Assembly (NCBI RefSeq): GCF_026342355.1
Contig: NZ_JAPEMV010000003.1
Coordinates: forward strand, 682,001-746,000
DNA length: 64,000 nucleotides
Source of the DNA: Streptomyces sp. NBC_00249
GTDB lineage: Bacteria > Actinomycetota > Actinomycetes > Streptomycetales > Streptomycetaceae
Reading direction: 5' to 3'
Both the position numbers and the translations under genes were made by a program. Under the pieces are notes generated by a model that saw only the letters and a list, made by a program, of their open reading frames with translations, ran no database searches and had not been told where the DNA came from. Below are positions 28,208 through 34,947 of the stretch, piece by piece (the first letter of the stretch is position 1; every line of letters starts with the position of its first letter).

Positions 28208-30469
28208 TCAACGGTCAACCAGCCGTGGACGCGGGGCCTCACCCGTGGATTCCGCGTCGGTGCCGACCGGGCCGCGGGGAAGCATCCGGTCCAGCCACTT
28301 CGGCAGCCACCAGTTGGTCCGGCCGAGGAGTGTCATGGTCGCCGGTACCAGCACCATGCGTACGACCGTGGCGTCGATGAAGATCGCGGTGGCCAGGCCG
28401 AGCCCGAACATTTTGGTGGAGGGGTCCTCGGCGACGGCGAAGGACAGGAAGACCGCCACCATGATGAGGGCGGCCGAGGTGATGATCCGGGCGGTGCGCG
28501 AGACGCCCTCAACGATCGCCGTGCCGTTGTCGCCGGTGCGCAGGTACTCCTCGCGTACGCGGGAGAGGAGGAACACCTCGTAGTCCATCGACAGGCCGAA
28601 CAGGATGGCGAAGAGGAACATCGGGATGAACGACACGATCGGAACCGTCGCTTCCAGCCCGATGAGTGCGCCTCCCCAGCCCCACTGGAAGACCGCGACC
28701 ATGATGCCGTAGGCCGCGCCGATGCTCAGCAGGTTCAGCAGTACCGCCTTGAGCGGTACGAGTATCGAGCGGAAGACCAGCATCAGCAGCAGGAACGACA
28801 TCGCCAGCACGGCGGCGACGAGCACCGGCAGGCGTTGGCTGGTGCGTTGGCCCACATCGGACAGGCTCGCGGTGGCGCCGCCGACGTGGGCCCTGGCCGG
28901 GCCGTGCCCGATCGCCGTGGGCAGCACGTCGGTGCGCAGCCGGGCGATGGTGTCGGCCGTGGCCTTGTCCTGAGGGCTGGTGGTCGGGAACACCACGAGG
29001 GTCGCGATGCCGGTGGCCCGATCGACGTGCGTCGGCGCGACGGATGCGATGCCCGGATCCGCCGCGACCGCCCCGACGAGTCGGTCCAGCACTCCCGGAT
29101 CACCGGTGGGGTCCGCGGCGATGACGAGGGGACCGTTGGTGCCCGGGCCGAACCCCTCGGCGACGAGGTCGTAGGCCCGGCGCTCGGTACGGCTGTGGGG
29201 CAGTGAGCCGTCGTCGGGCAGGCCCACGCGCAGGCCGAGCACGGGCAGCGTCGCGGTCAGCAGCAGCGCCGCCGCGCCGACCGCGTACGGCACCGGGTGC
29301 CGGCTGACGTGCCCGATCCAGCGCCGCCAACCGGCGGCGGGAGCGGCGCCCGCCACCGGGTCCCGCCGCCGTGCGAGCCGGCCCAGCTTCCCGGTCTGCA
29401 GAGCCCGGCCGATCCGGCCGGCCCGGGCCAGGCGCGGGCCCGCCGCGCCGAGGAAGGCCGGCAGCAGCGTCACCGACGCGAGCACCATCGTCAGGACGAC
29501 GATCGAGACGGCAACCCCGCCCACCGTCATGAACGGCACGTTCGCGACCGCCAGGCCGAGGATCGACACGACGACGGTGCCGCCGGCGAAGACCACCGGC
29601 CGCCCCGCCGTTGCCACCGCTCGTCCGGCCGCCGCCTGCGGATCGAGCCCGCACGCGAGGTACTCCCGGTGCCTGGCGAGCACGAACAGCGCGTAGTCGA
29701 TGCCCACTCCGAGCCCGACCATGCTGCCCAGGACCGGTGCGAAGGTGGGGACGTCCGTGACCCCCGCCAGTACCGTCATCGTGGCGACCCCGATGGTCAG
29801 CCCGAAGACCGCCATGCCGATCGGCAGCGCGGCGGCGACGAGCGAACCGAACGCCAGAAACAGGATCGCGGCCGCGGCGAGGAGGCCGATCAGCTCGCTC
29901 GCGCCGCCGTCGGGGTCGGAGAAGGCGTAGAAGAGGTTCCCGCCCATCTCGATGCGCAGGGGCAGATCGGCGCGCAGCCGGTCGCCGAGAACGACGAGGG
30001 CGTCGAGGTCTTCGGCCGACAGCCGGCTCTGGTCGGGGTACTGCACCCGGACGACTGCGATCCGCCCGTCGGCCGAAACGAGGCCGCCGCGCACGGCGGT
30101 GTCCCCGCCCGCGGTGAGTGCCCCCGCCGGGTCGCTCGTGCCGAGCACGTGCGGCAGCCGCTTCACCTCGGCCCGCAGCCGCGTGAGAGCGGTGCGCGCG
30201 CCGTCGTCGTCGAAGAACGTCGCAGCGCCGTCGAGGGGGGTGACGACCACTTGGGCGGTCATCCCCTCCTGGCCGGTGCCCGCCCGCTCGATCAGTTCCG
30301 CGGCCCGCTGGGAGTCCAGTCCCGGAGCGGTCATCGAGTCCGCGGTCCGCCCGCCGAAGGCGACGGCGGCGAGGACGGCGAGCGTGGCGGCGATCAGCCA
30401 TGCCGCGATCACCCGCCAGGGATGGCGGGCGGCGCTTGCGCCCAGGCGCAACAGGGCTTTCGAGAGCAT
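28208..30469 (-). CDS. MMPL/RND-family membrane transporter
   Basis: 753 residues from ATG 30469, which has GGAGG five bases upstream. The layout is that of actinobacterial MMPL proteins: one N-terminal membrane helix (VIAAWLIAATLAVLAAVAF), a large extracytoplasmic loop (about 40-200), a group of helices including the conserved GxGVDYALF-type motif (MVGLGVGIDYALFVLARHRE), a second external loop and a second helix group with FGLSMDYEVFLLSRVREEY. The paired Asp-Tyr motifs are the proton-relay positions of the family. Relatives export lipids, polyketides or drugs. It is divergent from a two-component system 175 bp away, which probably controls it. The ends of the protein appear intact despite the transposase scar at its 3' side. 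Confidence 0.93.
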   Translation of the reverse strand: MLSKALLRLGASAARHPWRVIAAWLIAATLAVLAAVAFGGRTADSMTAPGLDSQRAAELIERAGTGQEGMTAQVVVTPLDGAATFFDDDGARTALTRLRAEVKRLPHVLGTSDPAGALTAGGDTAVRGGLVSADGRIAVVRVQYPDQSRLSAEDLDALVVLGDRLRADLPLRIEMGGNLFYAFSDPDGGASELIGLLAAAAILFLAFGSLVAAALPIGMAVFGLTIGVATMTVLAGVTDVPTFAPVLGSMVGLGVGIDYALFVLARHREYLACGLDPQAAAGRAVATAGRPVVFAGGTVVVSILGLAVANVPFMTVGGVAVSIVVLTMVLASVTLLPAFLGAAGPRLARAGRIGRALQTGKLGRLARRRDPVAGAAPAAGWRRWIGHVSRHPVPYAVGAAALLLTATLPVLGLRVGLPDDGSLPHSRTERRAYDLVAEGFGPGTNGPLVIAADPTGDPGVLDRLVGAVAADPGIASVAPTHVDRATGIATLVVFPTTSPQDKATADTIARLRTDVLPTAIGHGPARAHVGGATASLSDVGQRTSQRLPVLVAAVLAMSFLLLMLVFRSILVPLKAVLLNLLSIGAAYGIMVAVFQWGWGGALIGLEATVPIVSFIPMFLFAILFGLSMDYEVFLLSRVREEYLRTGDNGTAIVEGVSRTARIITSAALIMVAVFLSFAVAEDPSTKMFGLGLATAIFIDATVVRMVLVPATMTLLGRTNWWLPKWLDRMLPRGPVGTDAESTGEAPRPRLVDR

Positions 30470-30631
30470 CGGGTCCTCCAACAAACTTGTCGGCCGTCCT
30501 TGTACGGCCGCCGATGCCGAGGCTCGTCGCCACGGCGCTCCGCGGCATCGGCCCGCGGGCCGCGGATCCGTAGGCCCCAGGGCGGAGTGACGACCCGTCC
30601 TTTCGGCCGATGCGCGGCACGCCGCGGTCCC

Positions 30632-30637
30632 TAGGCT
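30632..30637 (+). promoter_or_regulatory. -10 box of a leaderless promoter for the sensor kinase
   Basis: TAGGCT ends 7 nt before the GTG at 30645, and no Shine-Dalgarno sequence precedes the start. This is the usual arrangement of leaderless Streptomyces messages; no clear -35 box was seen. Confidence 0.5.
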
Positions 30638-30644
30638 GAGAACC

Positions 30645-31817
30645 GTGCTACGAGACGACCTGCGAACCCTGTGGACCGAACCCCGGCCGCCCGACGCGCC
30701 CGCCCGGGTGCGGCGGGACTGGGCGCTGCTCGCGGTGGGCCTGTGCGGTGTGGCGCTGGAGGCCACCCTGCGCGAGAACGTCGTGTGGCGGCCGGTGGCG
30801 GTGGTGTTCGCCGTATGGCTGTGCCTGCTGCCCTTGTGGCGCCGGACCCGCCCACTGGCGATGGTCAAGCTGGCGTTCGGCTCGGTGATCCTGCTTCAAG
30901 TGGCCTCGCTCGTCGCCGCACCGCGCGAGCCGGTCGGCCTGGACATCGACGCGGTCGTGCTCGTGCTGGTGTACGCGCTGCCCCGGTGGGGATCGGGACG
31001 GGAGATCGTGCTCGGTGGCGCGGTGATCCTCGCGGCCTGCACCCTGGCGACCGTCACGTACGAGACCCCGGTCGTCGAAGAGGTCGGGGGCCTCGTCTTC
31101 CTGCTGCTGCCCGGCGTGGTCGGGGCTGCCGTGCGGTTCCGGGTGACCGCTCGCGAGCGGCAGTTGGAGCAGGTGCGTTCCCGCGAGCGCGAGCAGCTCG
31201 CCCGGGAACTGCACGACACGGTGGCCCACCACGTGTCGGCCATGGTGATCATCGCCCAGGCGGGCCGGGTGCTCGCGGGCACCGACCCGTCCGCCGCCGT
31301 CGAGGCGCTGGAGGGGGTCGAGGAGGAAGGGGCGCGCACGCTGGAGGAAATGCGCGCCATGGTCGCCGCGCTGCGCGACCGCGGGGTCGGCGCCGAGCTG
31401 GCGCCCCCTGCCGGAGTCGCGGATCTGGAGCGCCTGGTGCGCACCCCGGGGGCTCGCCTCAGGGTCGACCTGGGGCTCGACGGCGAACTGGACGCGCTGC
31501 CCCCGGCCGTGGACGCGGCCGTCTACCGGATCGTGCAGGAGTCGCTGACCAACGCGCTGCGCCATGCGGTCGACGCGACCGAGCTCGTCGTCCGGGTCAC
31601 CGCGGAACGGCACACGGTACGGGTGAGCGTGCGCGACAACGGCCGGCGCACCGGCCGGGGTCGCGACGGATACGGACTTACCGGATTGCGCGAGCGCGCG
31701 ACGCTGCTCGGCGGCACACTACGAGCCGGCCCGGGTACCGACCGGGGCTGGCATGTCGAAGCCGAACTGCCGAGAGCGAGGAGCGAGAGCGGTGTCCATT
31801 CGCGTCCTCGTCGCTGA
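30645..31817 (+). CDS. Sensor histidine kinase, NarL/HisKA_3 type
   Basis: 390 residues. Several hydrophobic N-terminal segments (about residues 25-160, for example GGLVFLLLPGVVGAAVRF) form a membrane sensor, followed by the dimerisation/phosphoacceptor helix with the phosphorylated His in REQLARELHDTVAHHVS and a HATPase_c domain (YRIVQESLTNALRHA for the N box; RDNGR and GYGLTGLRERATLLGG for the G boxes). The gene appears leaderless. Its 3' end overlaps the response regulator by 26 bp, so the two are translationally coupled. Being divergent from the MMPL transporter suggests that the pair senses envelope or drug stress and controls that pump; the signal itself is unknown. Confidence 0.93.
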   Translation: MLRDDLRTLWTEPRPPDAPARVRRDWALLAVGLCGVALEATLRENVVWRPVAVVFAVWLCLLPLWRRTRPLAMVKLAFGSVILLQVASLVAAPREPVGLDIDAVVLVLVYALPRWGSGREIVLGGAVILAACTLATVTYETPVVEEVGGLVFLLLPGVVGAAVRFRVTARERQLEQVRSREREQLARELHDTVAHHVSAMVIIAQAGRVLAGTDPSAAVEALEGVEEEGARTLEEMRAMVAALRDRGVGAELAPPAGVADLERLVRTPGARLRVDLGLDGELDALPPAVDAAVYRIVQESLTNALRHAVDATELVVRVTAERHTVRVSVRDNGRRTGRGRDGYGLTGLRERATLLGGTLRAGPGTDRGWHVEAELPRARSESGVHSRPRR

Positions 31818-32454
31818 CGACCAGACGATCATCCGCACCGGGTTGCGGATCATACTGAACGCCCAGCCCGGCATCGAGGTGGTCGGCGAGGCCGCCGACG
31901 GGCGGGAGGCGGTACGTCTGGCCCGCGAACTACGCCCCGACGTCTGCCTGTTCGACATCCGCATGCCCGTACTCGACGGGCTCGAGGCCACCCGGCTGGT
32001 CGCCGGCCCGGGCGTCGCCGACCCGCTGGCCGTGGTCGTCATCACCACGTTCGACCTTGACGAGTACGTCTACGGCTCACTGCGTGCCGGGGCCCGCGGA
32101 TTCCTCCTCAAGGACACGGGACCGGACCTTCTGGCGCAGGCCGTACGGTCGGCGTCCGACGGTGAGGCGCTCATCGCGCCCAGCGTCACCGTCCGTCTGC
32201 TCCAGGCATTCGCGGACCTGCCCGCCGGCCGGCCCGTGGCCCAGCCGGTCTCCCCCGTCACCGCCCGCGAGGAGCAGGTGCTCCTCGCCGTCGCTCGCGG
32301 GCTGACCAACACCGAGATCGCCGATGCACTGCACATCAGCCTCAGCACGGTGAAGACGCATCTGGCCAGCCTGATGGCCAAACTCGGCGCCCGCAACCGG
32401 GTCGAGATCGCGATGTGGGCCTACGAAACGCGCCGTATCCTCCCCGGAACCTGA
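31792..32454 (+). CDS. LuxR/NarL-family response regulator
   Basis: 220 residues from GTG 31792, with GGAG about 9-12 bases upstream. The receiver domain has the acidic pair in VLVADDQ, the phosphorylated Asp in DVCLFDIRMPVLDG, Thr in VITTFDLDEYV and Lys in GFLLKDTGPD. The C-terminal LuxR helix-turn-helix is complete (TAREEQVLLAVARGLTNTEI, then STVKTHLASLMAKLGARNRV). It is the cognate partner of the overlapping histidine kinase. Likely target: the divergent MMPL gene; no repeated operator was recognised with confidence in the 175-bp intergenic region. Confidence 0.94.
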   Translation: MSIRVLVADDQTIIRTGLRIILNAQPGIEVVGEAADGREAVRLARELRPDVCLFDIRMPVLDGLEATRLVAGPGVADPLAVVVITTFDLDEYVYGSLRAGARGFLLKDTGPDLLAQAVRSASDGEALIAPSVTVRLLQAFADLPAGRPVAQPVSPVTAREEQVLLAVARGLTNTEIADALHISLSTVKTHLASLMAKLGARNRVEIAMWAYETRRILPGT

Positions 32455-32671
32455 GCCGGGTGCCGGGCCATGTCCCATGAGTCCCCGCCCGGACATCAGT
32501 GCACCGGTCGGCTCACGTCGGCTCCACGTGCCTCACCCGCCCCAGAGCGTGACGTACCAGGAGGCCGGAACTGGGACGGTGAGACACCCGATTCCGCCCG
32601 GCACGCCGAGAGCAGGCACCAGACGCCGCGGGGCCGCCCTCCGGGCGACGACGCGAGTTCGACGACAGGCC

Positions 32672-33484
32672 CTAGCACCGGGCGTCCGGCCGGAGCCGGG
32701 ACAGGTCGCGGTCCGCGAGCTCCGGCCGGGCCGCGAGCGTGGCGTGGACCGCGTCCAGGACAGGGAGCGCGGCATGGGCGGTAGCCAGGGCCACGTCCTT
32801 CGCTGCCAGGGCCACCGGGAAGTGGGAGGCGTCCGCGAAGGTCCGGGCGACCGCCCCGGCGAGGGGGCCCGCGGACAGCTGTTCGCGGACCAGAGCGGCG
32901 GGCAGGCCCAGGGCCCGGCCCAGCGTCAGCGCCTCCGCCACCAGGGCGACTCCGCCGACGACCGCGTTGATCAGGACCAGCTTCATGGCCGCGCCCGAAC
33001 CGGCCGGCCCGCACTCACTGACCTTGCCGAGCGTGGCGAGGAGCGTACGGACCGGGCCGGGCAGCGGGTCGCCGCCCACCAGCACCCACAGCTCGCCGGT
33101 GCCGGCCCGGTCCACACTGCCCATGACCGGGGCGTCGGTCAGGCTCACCCCCTCGGGGAGCCGCGCCGCCAGTTCCCGTACCGGGTCCGGGCCGACCGTG
33201 GAGGTGTCCACCCAGTGCGTGCCCGGGCGCAGGGCCGGCAGCACCTCTTCGGCGACGGCCCGCAGCGCCGCCGGGTCGGCCAGCATCGTGACGACCAGGT
33301 CCGCGTCACGGACGGCCCCGGCGGGCGAGGACGCGAGCGTGGCCCCGGCCTCCACCAGCGGGCCCGCCTTGGCCGGCGTCCGGTTCCACACGGTCAGCTC
33401 GTAGCCGCAGGCGAGGAGATGACGGGCCATCGGAGCGCCCATGTGGCCGAGGCCGAGGAACGCGATCTTCTGCGTGGTCTGCAT
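32672..33484 (-). CDS. NAD(P)-dependent beta-hydroxyacid dehydrogenase-like protein
   Basis: 270 residues, close to the usual length of 3-hydroxyisobutyrate / 6-phosphogluconate dehydrogenase relatives. The N-terminal Rossmann motif is clear (IAFLGLGHMGAPMARHLL), followed by VWNRTPAKA, the substrate-binding segment TDAPVMGSVDRAGTGELWVL and the catalytic Lys in GSGAAMKLVLINAV. The C-terminal helical dimerisation domain is present. It reduces or oxidises a small beta-hydroxyacid, or as an imine-reductase-like member an imine; which cannot be told from sequence. No convincing ribosome binding site precedes the ATG at 33484. It is divergent from a LysR regulator 57 bp away, the usual arrangement of a LysR target. 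Confidence 0.88.
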   Translation of the reverse strand: MQTTQKIAFLGLGHMGAPMARHLLACGYELTVWNRTPAKAGPLVEAGATLASSPAGAVRDADLVVTMLADPAALRAVAEEVLPALRPGTHWVDTSTVGPDPVRELAARLPEGVSLTDAPVMGSVDRAGTGELWVLVGGDPLPGPVRTLLATLGKVSECGPAGSGAAMKLVLINAVVGGVALVAEALTLGRALGLPAALVREQLSAGPLAGAVARTFADASHFPVALAAKDVALATAHAALPVLDAVHATLAARPELADRDLSRLRPDARC

Positions 33485-33528
33485 GCTCCGACGCTAGAGC
33501 CGCTCCCGCCATGCGACAAGCGAATGTC

Positions 33529-33534
33529 TAGCAT
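33529..33534 (+). promoter_or_regulatory. -10 box of leaderless LysR-gene promoter, within a short dyad
   Basis: TAGCAT ends 7 nt before the ATG at 33542. It lies at the right edge of an imperfect dyad (ATGC at 33511-33514 and GCAT at 33531-33534), a plausible autoregulatory site for the LysR protein in the short divergent region. Confidence 0.45.
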
Positions 33535-33541
33535 GGCAGCC

Positions 33542-34441
33542 ATGCCCACAGCGCACAGCTTGTACGAGGTCTTCCTGACCGTGGCCCGGCTGGCCTCGTT
33601 CACCGCCGCCGCCCGCGCCCTCGGCTACACCCAGTCCGCCGTCTCACGGCAGATCCAGAGCCTCGAGGACGAGTGGGGCACCCCGCTCTTCGACCGCCTT
33701 CCCCGCGGAGTGCGCCTCACCGAGGCCGGACACGTCCTGCTCCCTCACGCCGAGGCGCTGGGGGAGCGGCTGCGCACTGCCCGCGCCGAACTCGACGCCC
33801 TGCGCTCGCTCGACCGTGGACGGCTGCGGGTCGGCGCCTTCTCCACCGCCGACGCCGCCCTCCTGCCGCGCGCCCTGGCCGCATTCCGTGCCCGGTACCC
33901 CGCCGTCACCGTCACCCGGGCCGAGGGCTCCTCCGGCCGGCACCTGGCCCTGCTCGCGGCCGGTGACCTCGACCTCGCGGTGGTGGGGACGGCATCCGGG
34001 AACCCCCTGGACGACGTCACACTGCACCACCTCCTCGACGAGCGGATGTACGTGGCCCTGCCGCTCGGCCACCGGTTCGCCGGCCGGGACTGCCTCCGGC
34101 TGGCCGAGCTGGCGGAGGAGGAATGGATCGCCGCCAGCACCCGCCCCGAGGAGACCTTGATGAGTACGGCGCTGGCGAGCGGATTCCGCCCCCGCATGGG
34201 CTTCGTCGCCGCCGACTGGATCGCCAAACAGGGCTTCGTCGCGGCCGGCCTGGGGATCACCCTCGTCCCGGCGCTCGCCACCTCCTCCGCCCGCCCCGAC
34301 ATCACGCTCATCGCCCTGCACCCCGAGGACGCCCCGCGCCGCCGCGTCTACGCCGCCACCCCGCCCGGGATCTCCCCCTCCCACGCGGTCACGGCCTTCC
34401 TCGACCGACTCCGGGAGGAAGCCGCCCGCCTGGCACCCTGA
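33542..34441 (+). CDS. LysR-family transcriptional regulator
   Basis: 299 residues. The N-terminal winged helix is complete (YEVFLTVARLASFTAAARAL, then GYTQSAVSRQIQSLEDEWG and LFDRLPRGVRLTEAG), followed by a linker helix and a periplasmic-binding-like effector domain (LRVGAFSTADAALLPRALAA onward). Three in-frame ATGs are possible (33524, 33533, 33542). The last is chosen because a TAGCAT -10 box lies 7 nt upstream and because LysR proteins usually begin about ten residues before the first helix. It is divergent from the dehydrogenase-like gene, which it probably controls. The effector is unknown. Confidence 0.92.
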   Translation: MPTAHSLYEVFLTVARLASFTAAARALGYTQSAVSRQIQSLEDEWGTPLFDRLPRGVRLTEAGHVLLPHAEALGERLRTARAELDALRSLDRGRLRVGAFSTADAALLPRALAAFRARYPAVTVTRAEGSSGRHLALLAAGDLDLAVVGTASGNPLDDVTLHHLLDERMYVALPLGHRFAGRDCLRLAELAEEEWIAASTRPEETLMSTALASGFRPRMGFVAADWIAKQGFVAAGLGITLVPALATSSARPDITLIALHPEDAPRRRVYAATPPGISPSHAVTAFLDRLREEAARLAP

Positions 34442-34451
34442 GGCAGTGCCG

Positions 34452-34778
34452 CTACTCGCCGGGAGGCCGGTACCGGATGTGCTCGGCCCTGCCCAGGGCG
34501 TCCAGTGTTTCTTCGACGCTCAGGAGAACGGTCGTCTCGAACGAGCTGAGCGCCCCACCCCCACTGATCGCCAGCGCGACCGCGGCCATGGACACGTTGT
34601 CCGGAGCTTCCCAGAGGTTGTAGCCGTCGTGCGTGCCGAAGGCGTACCAGAAGCCGTGCAGCTTCCCGCCGACGGACTCGATGTACGACTGCGCGGCCTT
34701 CGCACGGTCCTCGGGGTGGCCGATCAGCCTCGCCCACGTCTCAGGGGTGTAGCTGAACCTCGACAGATAGAGCGGCAT
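34452..34778 (-). CDS. GYD-domain protein
   Basis: 108 residues, full length for this small family. The pattern LYLSRFSYTPETW, GGKLHGFWYAFGTHDGYNLW and VALAISGGGALSSFETTVLL matches GYD proteins, which have a dimeric alpha-beta barrel (ferredoxin-like) fold. Biochemical function is not established. It is soluble with no signal peptide. It converges on the LysR gene (10 bp apart) and lies 169 bp downstream of the macro/UDG/ART fusion on the same strand; co-transcription is possible, but a functional link is only conjecture. Confidence 0.85.
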   Translation of the reverse strand: MPLYLSRFSYTPETWARLIGHPEDRAKAAQSYIESVGGKLHGFWYAFGTHDGYNLWEAPDNVSMAAVALAISGGGALSSFETTVLLSVEETLDALGRAEHIRYRPPGE

Positions 34779-34947
34779 CGTCTCTCGCTTTCGTTTCGTC
34801 GACGATGCCCGCGCGGGGCGGCAGAAGGACCGGGGCGGATCGCGGTTCCCCCGAACAGCCGAGGACGACGACCGCCCCGGCCCACGGCCCGGGTCAGTGG
34901 ATCCTGTGCTCCGTCCAGAACGGGCCGAGGTCCGCCACCGCGAGCGG

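Noticed and set aside
32455..32671. Gene between the response regulator and the dehydrogenase-like gene
   Set aside because: Frames here are extensions or shadows without start signals; nothing recognisable was seen.
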